This document shows, piece by piece, positions 52,763 through 60,111 of a stretch of DNA of 64,000 nt (its first letter is position 1; every line of letters begins with the position of its first letter). This DNA comes from Algoriphagus sp. AGSA1 (GTDB lineage: Bacteria > Bacteroidota > Bacteroidia > Cytophagales > Cyclobacteriaceae), in assembly GCF_021390545.1 (NCBI RefSeq), contig NZ_JAJUWR010000027.1, positions 29,189 to 93,188 of the forward strand, given 5' to 3'. The position numbers were made by a program, and so were the translations under genes. Below the pieces are notes generated by a model, which ran no database searches, was not told the origin of the DNA, and saw only the letters and a list, made by a program, of their open reading frames with translations.

Positions 52763-52984
52763 GGACTGGTGGATAAACTGAAAAAGAAAGGAATATAAAA
52801 AAATAATTGAAAAATTTTCTATAAAAATGAAACCATATTGATACATATCAATACAAGTACCTCATATTCAGTTTTTTGCATTTTGAACATCAAAATTCAT
52901 CTAGTAGATTGGGTAATAGAGGGATTGCAAGACATGGCTTGTAGCGACAAAAACCCTAAAGGTTTATGCGCTTTAGCCGCCTTG

Positions 52985-53010
52985 TAAGGTGGGAAGATTC
53001 CCCCACTTAA
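52985..53010. promoter_or_regulatory. candidate origin of transfer upstream of mobC
   Basis: The imperfect inverted repeat TAAGGTGGGA (52985-52994) / TTCCCCCACTTA (52998-53009) lies 34-59 bases before the mobC start. MobP-type oriT sites are commonly hairpins just upstream of mobC. A second small dyad (AACCCTAAAGGTT, about 52951-52963) is next to it. The nic site is not identifiable by eye. Confidence 0.4.
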
Positions 53011-53043
53011 CCCCCTCAAGAAAACGCACCAAAAACCATTAGC

Positions 53044-53424
53044 ATGGCACGTCCTGTAAAATCGTCCAGTGACAAGCGCACCATCATGTTGCGCTTGCGA
53101 CTTACGACAGCCGAGAAGCAGCACCTTGACACAATTGCCAAGGAAGCAGGCTTCACTGTGAGCGATTTTATCCGCAAGGTCGTGCTACATGTCAAACCGA
53201 AACGTTCTGTTCCCAATCCTGATCGTGAGGTGCTGCTGATGTTGTTGGCCGATCTGCACAAGATTGGCAGCAACCTAAACCAGATTGCCCGTGTCCTGAA
53301 TACTGAACATAAATCAGGCACTCCGCCTATAGGCGGCACTCCCGCAGGACTTACTCCACTTATGACTGATCTGGATGGATTGGTGCGTTACCTCCATTCC
53401 AAACTAACGAATAGTGGTCATTAA
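53044..53424 (+). CDS. mobC: MobC-type relaxosome accessory protein
   Basis: A 126-residue ribbon-helix-helix-type protein: 'TIMLRLRLTTAEKQHLDTIA' and 'KEAGFTVSDFIRKVVLHVKP' form the RHH, then the MobC signature 'LADLHKIGSNLNQIARVLNT' (about 70-89). It helps the relaxase melt oriT. It overlaps the relaxase gene by 11 bases. Confidence 0.93.
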   Translation: MARPVKSSSDKRTIMLRLRLTTAEKQHLDTIAKEAGFTVSDFIRKVVLHVKPKRSVPNPDREVLLMLLADLHKIGSNLNQIARVLNTEHKSGTPPIGGTPAGLTPLMTDLDGLVRYLHSKLTNSGH

Positions 53425-54550
53425 GGGCAACATGCGCGGCAATGGCGCACAGTTGGCGCATTATCTCACCCGACAGGGGGAGAATGACCAAATTCGTATT
53501 TTGGAAGTGGATGGGCGGGCTGATGCGGATCAAGACAGCCTGATTGTGACATTGGAGGGCATGTCGCTCAAAGAGCAACTCACCAAGTCCAAACAAGGCC
53601 TGTATCACGCTCAGATCAATCCCGCATATGAAGAAGATCGCCAGATGACAGATGAGGACTGGCATAAGGCAGCCGACATCCTTGAACATGCTTTGGGCTT
53701 TGAAGGCCAAAGACGGGCAATCGTTCTTCATGAAAAGAAAGGACGTCTCCATGCTCATGTCGTATGGGAGCGTTATGACGCGGAGACGGGCAAGATGAAA
53801 ACCATCTCGCATAATTATAAAGCGCATGACCAGGCTCGGCAGGAAATTGAGAAATATCTGAACCAAGAGCCGACACCGACACGGAACAAGAGCCGTGATG
53901 ACATTAAGGAGGTCATGACGGGGCTTTGGGATAAAACCGAAACAGGGGCGGACTTTTTGAAGGAAGTGAAAAATGCAGGCTTTTGTGTGGCGGCAGGGTC
54001 AGGTAAACGTCCTTTCATGGTGGTTGATGATAAGGGCAGAAGCTTTGACCTTGTCCGTCAGCTGAAGGGCGTACGGACAAAGCAAGTCCGGGAACGTCTG
54101 GACGGGGAAAAGCTGATGGATGAAAAGGATGCCATCGAGTTGATGCGCCAATTGGGCAATCAAAAACGATTGGCAGAAAACGAACCCGAGCAACAAGCCG
54201 AAACAGCCCATAGGTGGAAAGCTAATCCTGAAACGGCCAAGGAGTTTGCACGCAATCGAGATGATATTTTTGCGGGTGAAAAGAAAAAAGATACTTCAAG
54301 ATCCTTTAGTGCCAATGCCTCTGATAATCATGCCTCGATAAAACAAAGAGCTGAAAGTTTTGTGGTTAATGAAACTATGGCTGACAAGGAAAAATCAGCT
54401 AACCCTTTTGCAGAAAAAACACATGCTTTTGCCGAAAACCGCAATACCCTTACCGCAAGTCAGATTAAGCGTCAGCAATTAATCAACGAGATGAAAAGCC
54501 AGCTAAAAACCAGCTATCATAGACAGCGTGATAAGAGGCGGGATTTCTAG
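53414..54550 (+). CDS. MobP-type relaxase/mobilization nuclease (VirD2/MobA-like)
   Basis: A 378-residue protein from GTG 53414. Motif I is near 'MRGNGAQLAHYLTRQGEND' (Tyr about 17), and motif III is the HxH of 'HEKKGRLHAHVVWERYD' (about 113-129). The C-terminal half is charged and Gln/Asn-rich. It nicks oriT with MobC. It is the second relaxase of the element, unrelated to the MobF protein. Confidence 0.9.
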   Translation: MVIKGNMRGNGAQLAHYLTRQGENDQIRILEVDGRADADQDSLIVTLEGMSLKEQLTKSKQGLYHAQINPAYEEDRQMTDEDWHKAADILEHALGFEGQRRAIVLHEKKGRLHAHVVWERYDAETGKMKTISHNYKAHDQARQEIEKYLNQEPTPTRNKSRDDIKEVMTGLWDKTETGADFLKEVKNAGFCVAAGSGKRPFMVVDDKGRSFDLVRQLKGVRTKQVRERLDGEKLMDEKDAIELMRQLGNQKRLAENEPEQQAETAHRWKANPETAKEFARNRDDIFAGEKKKDTSRSFSANASDNHASIKQRAESFVVNETMADKEKSANPFAEKTHAFAENRNTLTASQIKRQQLINEMKSQLKTSYHRQRDKRRDF

Positions 54551-54803
54551 CTTTGTTGGTAGGTATTTTCTTTTTCACCAGCCTGTTTAATGGATTGGAA
54601 AAGATATCATATATGTCATTCCTTTCAATTGGTGTTGTTGAATGTCGGGGCGGCATACCGCAAGCCATTCCTTCACCAAATAGAATTTTCGCCGCTTTGC
54701 TTCCCCGCCCATTCAAGTGCCTTGACCAAAATTCCAGTTGGTGAGTCATTTCCCCTTGCGGTGGATATGCCCTTGTCATCAACACACATGAAAGGAATGA
54801 CAG

Positions 54804-55178
54804 ATGAAACTTTTTACCCAAAAACAATTCCAGCGATTGGTTCAAAATGGAATGCCTGAAAACCGTGACAAGGATCATGCGCCCGTGGTCAAGCTGTTTT
54901 TTCCAGATACGAATTGTACATGGCTGTTAAGTGAAATTGACCCTGATGATCACGACATCGCTTTTGGATTGTGTGATCTCGGTATGGGATTTCCTGAATT
55001 GGGAAACGTGCTTTTGCCTGAGCTTTTAGCTGCCCGCTCCCGTCTTGGTTTCGCCATTGAGCGGGATCGTTATTTCAATGCAAAATATCCACTATCGGTG
55101 TATGCCCGTGCCGCTCGACGTCAGGAATGTATTACCACGGATGAGTTATTGCTGAAGGAGGCATTGTATAAATCTTAA
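54804..55178 (+). CDS. DUF2958 family protein
   Basis: A 124-residue protein matching DUF2958: 'VVKLFFPDTNCTWLLSEIDP', 'IAFGLCDLGMGFPELGNVLL', 'AIERDRYFNAKYPLSVYARA'. It is widespread on plasmids and integrative elements, often beside mobilization genes, with unknown function. The ATG has AAGGA 9 bases upstream. A 253-bp gap before it contains no convincing gene. Confidence 0.85.
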   Translation: MKLFTQKQFQRLVQNGMPENRDKDHAPVVKLFFPDTNCTWLLSEIDPDDHDIAFGLCDLGMGFPELGNVLLPELLAARSRLGFAIERDRYFNAKYPLSVYARAARRQECITTDELLLKEALYKS

Positions 55179-55367
55179 TCGATATCGCAAAGAAGAGGCT
55201 ATTGACGTTAAATCAATGGCCTCTTTATGATTTCAGTACTGACGAAAAAAGGCGGTTTTTTTTTTGCTTAAGCTGAATGTCTTCGGCGAGATCAAGTGGG
55301 ACTTTCCTAAAGTCAAGTTTTTTCAATATTTTGAACAATGAAACTTAGACCCTAAAGAATATTCGCT

Positions 55368-55571
55368 ATGGCAAATCCTCCCAAAAATCATGGAAAAGCA
55401 TGGTCAAATGATGATGTTTCCAAATTAAAAGAACTGGCAAAACAGAACACCCCGACCAGAGTGATCGGATTGAAATTGGGAAGAACAGAGGATTCTGTAT
55501 ACTCAAAAGCAAAAGATGAAGGGGTTTCTCTTAAACCCACAAACCAATCCCCGTATAATCGAAAGAAATAG
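55368..55571 (+). CDS. small HTH-like protein
   Basis: A 67-residue basic protein ('WSNDDVSKLKELAKQNTPTR', 'VIGLKLGRTEDSVYSKAKDE') with a Myb/SANT- or GcrA-like helix-turn-helix pattern. It is likely a DNA-binding protein of unknown target. It converges on the membrane-protein gene that ends at 55577. Confidence 0.6.
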   Translation: MANPPKNHGKAWSNDDVSKLKELAKQNTPTRVIGLKLGRTEDSVYSKAKDEGVSLKPTNQSPYNRKK

Positions 55572-55576
55572 CATGT

Positions 55577-56104
55577 TCAGGATTGAGGGTGAAGCATGTG
55601 TCTTTCAAACCAATCCAGTTTTCTTTCAACTGCGACCTTATTATTATAAATGTCCCTGCCATGAACCTGTAGGCTGATTTCCGCAAGCTGTTTGCGTATG
55701 CCGTTTATTTCCTCTCTGTTATCATCTTCCTTGATCCGTTTAGAAAATACTTCCAAATATGATCCAGCCAAAATGATTTTCTGCTCTGGTGGCGAAAACG
55801 TCAAATGCTGAAAGGAACGTGCATTCAGGGATAAGCAGTCTCTTAGATTAGAGTAATTTCCGTCACCTTTTAGATAGTGAATGGTCTCGACAATCATGGG
55901 GCCAACACCATTGTTTTGAATATGGATAGCCAATCTATCTTTGTCTATGAGATCAACTTGAACCAATGGTTTGAGCGACTTCTCATTGTGCGCGCGTTGC
56001 AAGTGCAGTTGATAAAAAGTGGCGAGCAAAGCCATGAGTGAAATAATTACGGTGGTCAATACGCATCTCCTAATATTGATTTGTTGACGGCAGACATGGA
56101 TCAC
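55577..56104 (-). CDS. membrane-anchored protein, paralogue of 57981-58451 (copy B)
   Basis: Up to 175 residues; a TTG at 56059 matches the start of the paralogue and may be the true start. It has one N-terminal transmembrane helix ('TVIISLMALLATFYQLHL') followed by a soluble beta-rich domain with 'VQVDLIDKDRLAIHIQNNGV', 'FSPPEQKIILAGSYLEVFSK' and a C-terminal 'RDIYNNKVAVERKLDWF'. Roughly half the residues match copy A. It lies 16 bases downstream of the AbiEii-like toxin on the same strand. Proteins with a TM helix then 'NNG.GP' are common orphans in genomic islands; function is unknown. Confidence 0.65.
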   Translation of the reverse strand: MIHVCRQQINIRRCVLTTVIISLMALLATFYQLHLQRAHNEKSLKPLVQVDLIDKDRLAIHIQNNGVGPMIVETIHYLKGDGNYSNLRDCLSLNARSFQHLTFSPPEQKIILAGSYLEVFSKRIKEDDNREEINGIRKQLAEISLQVHGRDIYNNKVAVERKLDWFERHMLHPQS

Positions 56105-56120
56105 CCCGACCTAGCAAAGG

Positions 56121-57122
56121 CTATTCTTCTTGGGATGAAGGAGGGATCGTGATATCCCAATTTATTCGGTCTAGTCTACTTTTGATTTTTACAAGGGATG
56201 ATAAAATCTGCTCATCGGTGGCGATATTTTCTCCAAATACGAGCAGCTTGAATCCGCCATTGTATGTCGATTTCATCTCGCTCCATAGTTTTTCCAGATC
56301 TGAAAACATCAAGGCTTGAGAAGGATGGTGCGCCAACCATGCATTGTTGTTTCTAAAGCTTTTCACATCGTCCTTGGCCACTCTCAATAACATTTCATCA
56401 AAGCGTGGGGATTCAAAAAATTCTTCGATTTCCGAATCCTGGAGCAGTTGATGCAAGTCATATGTATGGCGGATTTTCTTTTTCAAATCATTGACAGGAT
56501 TGGACGAGTAAGAGAACCGAACAAGGCTCATGATCTTTTCACAAAATGTTCTGTTGGTGACCAATACTTTCGCCTCAAACGGGTGAAGACCATATTCTTG
56601 TGCAAGGGTCGATTGCCCATTTTTGATCATCATGTCATAGATGAAAGAGCTTATCGGTAAAATGGTGTAGGGTTCAAAATACCCCAACCAAGTCGCCTCA
56701 ACAATTATGACATCACGCACTTGTCCGTAATTCCCATCAAACTCTTTTGCATAGGAATGGGCAGTCTTGCGTGTCATGCCCATTTTTCGGGTGACGTCTG
56801 CCACCTCAACTTCAGGCAAAAGATCCGAAATGACTTTACTGATCTTTTTGAGTTTGCTTTTCAGCTTATTGTCTGTTTCGCCTTCTTTCCTTAAGGCGAT
56901 AAGATCCACGTCCTCAGAAAATCTGTTTATATGGCCATGGCATTTTAGGAGGGATGTTCCACCTTTAAATACTGTTTCAGTGCCAATAGGGCTTGAAAAT
57001 ACCGCATGCAGAATGAAGGTTACCCAATAATCCTTCTCCACATAGATTTCAGGAATGCCCATTTGTTGAGAAGTAAACTGGACGGCCTGTCGGAAGAGCT
57101 CTTTGTTTTCGTGCAATCTCAT
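56121..57122 (-). CDS. nucleotidyltransferase toxin, AbiEii/AbiGii family
   Basis: A 333-residue protein from ATG 57122, which overlaps the antitoxin stop by 4 bases (ATGA). The type IV toxin signature is complete: 'TVFKGGTSLLKCHGHINRFS' then 'EDVDL' (nucleotidyltransferase motif GGTSL..R.SEDxD), near residues 48-72. AbiEii-family enzymes transfer nucleotides, in characterised cases to tRNA, and stop growth during phage infection. It is paired with the antitoxin upstream. Confidence 0.9.
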   Translation of the reverse strand: MRLHENKELFRQAVQFTSQQMGIPEIYVEKDYWVTFILHAVFSSPIGTETVFKGGTSLLKCHGHINRFSEDVDLIALRKEGETDNKLKSKLKKISKVISDLLPEVEVADVTRKMGMTRKTAHSYAKEFDGNYGQVRDVIIVEATWLGYFEPYTILPISSFIYDMMIKNGQSTLAQEYGLHPFEAKVLVTNRTFCEKIMSLVRFSYSSNPVNDLKKKIRHTYDLHQLLQDSEIEEFFESPRFDEMLLRVAKDDVKSFRNNNAWLAHHPSQALMFSDLEKLWSEMKSTYNGGFKLLVFGENIATDEQILSSLVKIKSRLDRINWDITIPPSSQEE

Positions 57123-57841
57123 ATGATATTCCATTTTTCGGCAACTGGCCATTCTTCGGAAATTCCTAAGGTGTAGGAAGTGATTGGATTAAGTGTTTTG
57201 CGCAAAGAACCCGTATCAATTCGGTTTTGAGTGGTATCCAAAACAGCTCCTAAGATTGCCCGTGTGGAGGGCGGATATTTTAAGGCCAGCTTCATCGCCT
57301 TTTGCTTGTCAGTAAATGAAAGGCTGTCGATAATTGAACGGATGCGCTTAAATGCACTTGTTACCGAGGTGTCGGGGATTTCTTTGATATAGCGGATTGC
57401 ATCCAAAATTTGAAGCAAAGGTATGTTGTCCTGTGTGATCGGGTTTTTTTGTTGGATAAAGGAAATAGTATAACGTCCCCGCTTTACTTTAGGACGTATA
57501 TCATTTTTCCCAATTTGTATGACGTTGCTGATTTGTGTGGTCAGGCCAAGCTGGCTGTAAATACTCAAGCCTGTAAGATAGCCAATTACCTTACCCTCTC
57601 TTTCTAGGAGGTCTTTTACGACTTGTCTAAGATCAGGCTGTAGCTTACCGAAAACAGTTGCTTCGGGCTTATAGAATTTGCCTTTTGCCAGTTTTTCAAG
57701 CTTTCCGACACGCACCATGCGGTTTAGGGCTTTTATGACAGCTTCTTTCCCTTCCTGTCCCGAACTGACATCGGAGAAGGTAAAGACATGCCCTTTGGGC
57801 AGTCGGTCAATTTTGGTTTCGACTAAATCGGTGACTTTCAT
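57119..57841 (-). CDS. AbiEi-like antitoxin/repressor (DUF6088 type)
   Basis: A 240-residue protein: N-terminal winged helix ('KGHVFTFSDVSSGQEGKEAV', 'IKALNRMVRVGKLEKLAKGK', 'FYKP') and a larger C-terminal domain ('GKVIGYLTGLSIYSQLGLTT'). This matches AbiEi-type transcriptional autoregulator antitoxins. Two related inverted repeats lie just upstream (57873-57900 and 57928-57955), as expected for an AbiEi operator. Confidence 0.82.
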   Translation of the reverse strand: MKVTDLVETKIDRLPKGHVFTFSDVSSGQEGKEAVIKALNRMVRVGKLEKLAKGKFYKPEATVFGKLQPDLRQVVKDLLEREGKVIGYLTGLSIYSQLGLTTQISNVIQIGKNDIRPKVKRGRYTISFIQQKNPITQDNIPLLQILDAIRYIKEIPDTSVTSAFKRIRSIIDSLSFTDKQKAMKLALKYPPSTRAILGAVLDTTQNRIDTGSLRKTLNPITSYTLGISEEWPVAEKWNII

Positions 57842-57872
57842 GCTGATAAATCTATCACAAAGATAATATAAT

Positions 57873-57900
57873 GTCCAGTTTTTTCTAAAATAAACTGGAC
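57873..57900. promoter_or_regulatory. operator-like inverted repeat 1 upstream of the AbiEi-like gene
   Basis: GTCCAGTTT (57873-57881) and AAACTGGAC (57892-57900) are perfect inverse copies with a 10-base spacer, centred about 45 bases upstream of the antitoxin start. The half-site is close to that of the second repeat (GTCAAGTTT). Confidence 0.75.
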
Positions 57901-57927
57901 AAATATTATAAGCGATTGGGTCTGTTT

Positions 57928-57955
57928 GTCAAGTTTTTGGATCAAAAAACTTGAC
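57928..57955. promoter_or_regulatory. operator-like inverted repeat 2 upstream of the AbiEi-like gene
   Basis: GTCAAGTTTTT (57928-57938) and AAAAACTTGAC (57945-57955) are perfect inverse copies around GGATCA. The centre is 55 bp from that of repeat 1, about five helical turns. It also follows the copy A membrane-protein gene, so a terminator function is possible. Confidence 0.7.
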
Positions 57956-57980
57956 GTTTATTTTTACTAGGTGCTTGATA

Positions 57981-58451
57981 TTAAACAACATCATGTCTTA
58001 AAAACCAGCCAAGGCTTCTTTCTACGACAACTGCATTGTTGTAAATGTCTTTGCCCTTCACCTGCACGGTGATTGGAGCAAGCTGGTTTCGAAGGTCATT
58101 TATTTGCTCTTCGGTATCATTTTCTTTGATACGTTTCGAAAATACTTCCAAGTATGCCCCTGCAAGGATGATTTTCTGCTCTGGTGGCGAAAGCGTCACA
58201 TGTTGAAAGGATCGGGCGCTTAGCGTTAAACAGTCGGCTAAATGGGGATGATTTACTCCATCCTTGAGATAATGGATCGACTGGACAATTAAAGGCCCCA
58301 CACCGTTATTTTGAATTCGGACGGCCAATTTATCTCTATCAACGAGATCGACTTGAGCCAAAGGCATGAGCGATTTCTCATTGTGTACACGCTGTACATG
58401 CAATTGATAAAAAGTAGCAAGCAAGGCCAAAAGTGAAATTGTGAGAGCCAA
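57981..58451 (-). CDS. membrane-anchored protein in the RiPP operon (copy A)
   Basis: A 156-residue protein starting at TTG 58451: TM helix 'MALTISLLALLATFYQLHVQ' then a soluble domain ('VRIQNNGVGPLIVQSIHYL', 'LSPPEQKIILAGAYLEVFSK', 'GKDIYNNAVVVERSLGWFL'). It starts 41 bases after the radical SAM maturase stop, on the same strand, so it is probably the last gene of the RiPP operon. It could be an immunity, export-associated or effector protein; the sequence gives no direct clue. A close paralogue ends the adjacent AbiE operon. Confidence 0.68.
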   Translation of the reverse strand: MALTISLLALLATFYQLHVQRVHNEKSLMPLAQVDLVDRDKLAVRIQNNGVGPLIVQSIHYLKDGVNHPHLADCLTLSARSFQHVTLSPPEQKIILAGAYLEVFSKRIKENDTEEQINDLRNQLAPITVQVKGKDIYNNAVVVERSLGWFLRHDVV

Positions 58452-58492
58452 TTTCTCACCGTCCTATATCCAGGAGTTAATGAAAATATTGG

Positions 58493-59827
58493 CTATACAA
58501 TCTCATATTTCCGCAGCAAATTCAATCGCTCTTTTGCCTGAAGATCAAAGTACATGGGTATAAAACGATGATAGAGGCTGCATTGTGGGTCTTTACCATT
58601 AACCCGATAAATCGGACATCCACTGGTGCAGATAGAGCGGTATCGGCATTTTTTGCAATCGTCTGATCGATCATTCTCAATGTGCTCACCACTTTCAATC
58701 ATGTCCACCAAGTCCAATTCCTGATTAAATATGGAATGATCGGAAGGGGTGTCCTGTCCGAATTGTACATGACAATACTTGAATGATCCGTCCACATAAA
58801 TCGCCCCGCCTGAAAACCCAGAAGCACAGGTTTGAAACCCCAATTCGTTGGGCTTGAGGTCACAAAATTGAAACCGCTTGGCAAATGGCCATCCTGCGAC
58901 TATAGCCCCTTCCATGATACGGTAGGACTCAGACAGATATTGCTCAAGCAATTCTGCATCTATGGCCTCTCCCTTTACGACTGAATAGCGGAAGGGTATG
59001 TTCAGATCGACTAGATATTGCGTCAGCTCAGGTAATCCTTCTAAATTTTGATTGCTGACGACCGTTGTCACAGAAACAGAAACTCCTGCATTTTTCAGCT
59101 TTCGCAAATTGGCATCGACTACATTAAAGGAACCTTTGCCTGATCGGAATTTACGAGTGGCATCATGGGCGGCTTCTACACCATCTAATGATACGCCAAA
59201 GCCGACATTATACTCTTTTGCAAAGCCCAAGATATCATCATTCAGAATGGTCAGGTTAGTTAGAAAACCTATATCCAGTTTGCATCCTGCATCAGCTAAA
59301 ACAGCTTTCATCTCAGGGATAAAGGATTTCCATACTTTAAACTGTCCCAAGGGTTCACCTCCAGCTAGCCTAAGTTTGATATGGCGTATTCCTTTTGACT
59401 TAACAACTTCAGTCAATTTATGAAGAAGCTGTTTTCTTACCTCCTCCTTCATACCTTTGCTTGTGTTCAGCGTAGAGATATAGCAATAACTACATCCCAG
59501 ATTGCAAGCATCGGTGGTATGTATCCAGAAATTAAGTGATTTAGGACTTGTGGGTCTTTGTGGCATGTTCAAACCATCTTTAAACCTGATGATTTCCGTT
59601 TTGCTTAAGAGTAACAGAAATTTTTCAAGTATATCGGTTTGAATACCCAATCTTTCTGAAAGCACATCAAGGTCATCATGATTATTGATCGCTTGAAGAA
59701 TATCAAACTGGGGTCTGTTCAATACCCGAAGAGAATTCGGGTATGAACAGTTGACCACATAAGCATGCTCCTCATTTATTTGCCGCAAAAGCAAATCAGA
59801 GGCCTTGCGAGGTATCAGCGTTTTCAT
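58493..59827 (-). CDS. radical SAM/SPASM peptide maturase with PqqD-like N-terminus
   Basis: A 444-residue enzyme from ATG 59827 (ATG 59833 is also possible). Residues about 15-85 look like a PqqD-type peptide-recognition winged helix ('AYVVNCSYPNSLRVLNRPQF', 'DILQAI'). The radical SAM cluster motif is 'TTDACNLGCSYCYIS' (Cys108, 112, 115), followed by 'RLAGGEPLGQ'. The SPASM domain has 'CASGFSGGAIYVDGSFKYC', then 'CKKCRYRSICTSGCPIYR' and a last Cys, enough for two auxiliary 4Fe-4S clusters. Its start lies inside the second precursor gene (31-bp overlap), so it should modify those peptides. Chemistry (thioether, cyclophane or other) is not predictable. Confidence 0.9.
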   Translation of the reverse strand: MKTLIPRKASDLLLRQINEEHAYVVNCSYPNSLRVLNRPQFDILQAINNHDDLDVLSERLGIQTDILEKFLLLLSKTEIIRFKDGLNMPQRPTSPKSLNFWIHTTDACNLGCSYCYISTLNTSKGMKEEVRKQLLHKLTEVVKSKGIRHIKLRLAGGEPLGQFKVWKSFIPEMKAVLADAGCKLDIGFLTNLTILNDDILGFAKEYNVGFGVSLDGVEAAHDATRKFRSGKGSFNVVDANLRKLKNAGVSVSVTTVVSNQNLEGLPELTQYLVDLNIPFRYSVVKGEAIDAELLEQYLSESYRIMEGAIVAGWPFAKRFQFCDLKPNELGFQTCASGFSGGAIYVDGSFKYCHVQFGQDTPSDHSIFNQELDLVDMIESGEHIENDRSDDCKKCRYRSICTSGCPIYRVNGKDPQCSLYHRFIPMYFDLQAKERLNLLRKYEIV

Positions 59828-59963
59828 TGTCATGCGTTTCGGAATAGCCAGTACAATCACAGTTTGCGGTTAATCTTGCAATGCTTTCACAATCTCTTCC
59901 GATTGTAGTTTCCAAAGCTTGCTCATCATCGAACAAAAGTTCGGTTTCAGTCCGCGTCTTCAT
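59796..59963 (-). CDS. RiPP precursor peptide 2
   Basis: A 55-residue peptide from ATG 59963 (also in frame from 59969): leader 'MKTRTETELLFDDEQALETT' and core 'RLTANCDCTGYSETHDNENA'. It aligns without gaps to precursor 1 over 50 positions with about 24 identities. It has a Cys at residue 25 that precursor 1 lacks, and an extra five-residue tail (TSQGL). Its start overlaps the end of precursor 1 by 17 bases and its end overlaps the maturase start. The short open frame and position identify it as a RiPP substrate. Confidence 0.82.
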   Translation of the reverse strand: MKTRTETELLFDDEQALETTIGRDCESIARLTANCDCTGYSETHDNENADTSQGL

Positions 59964-60099
59964 CCTCATACAATGCTGTGTAACTTGTGCAATCACAATC
60001 GCCAGTTAAAGCAGTAAGGGTTTTACTGTTTTCGCCAAGAGTGTTTTCCAGTTCCATGGCGTCATCAAATAAGAGCTCATTTTCGGTCTGTGTCATCAT
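59947..60099 (-). CDS. RiPP precursor peptide 1
   Basis: A 50-residue acidic peptide from ATG 60099: leader 'MMTQTENELLFDDAMELENT' and core 'ALTGDCDCTSYTALYEDEDA', ending in Asp. It shares TxTExELLFDD, LExTxG and LTxxCDCTxY with precursor 2. The only Cys are the CDC pair (35 and 37), the likely modification sites together with Thr38 or Tyr40. It starts 12 bases after the resolvase stop. Bioactivity is unknown. Confidence 0.8.
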   Translation of the reverse strand: MMTQTENELLFDDAMELENTLGENSKTLTALTGDCDCTSYTALYEDEDAD

Positions 60100-60111
60100 A
60101 AGAAATAGTTT

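Noticed and set aside
54551..54803. Forward small frames in the gap after the MobP relaxase
   Set aside because: Two overlapping frames exist, but neither has a domain or a clear ribosome-binding site, so I do not call either.
54483..54878. 131-codon minus-strand frame between the relaxase and DUF2958 genes
   Set aside because: It overlaps both supported genes on the other strand and shows no domain.
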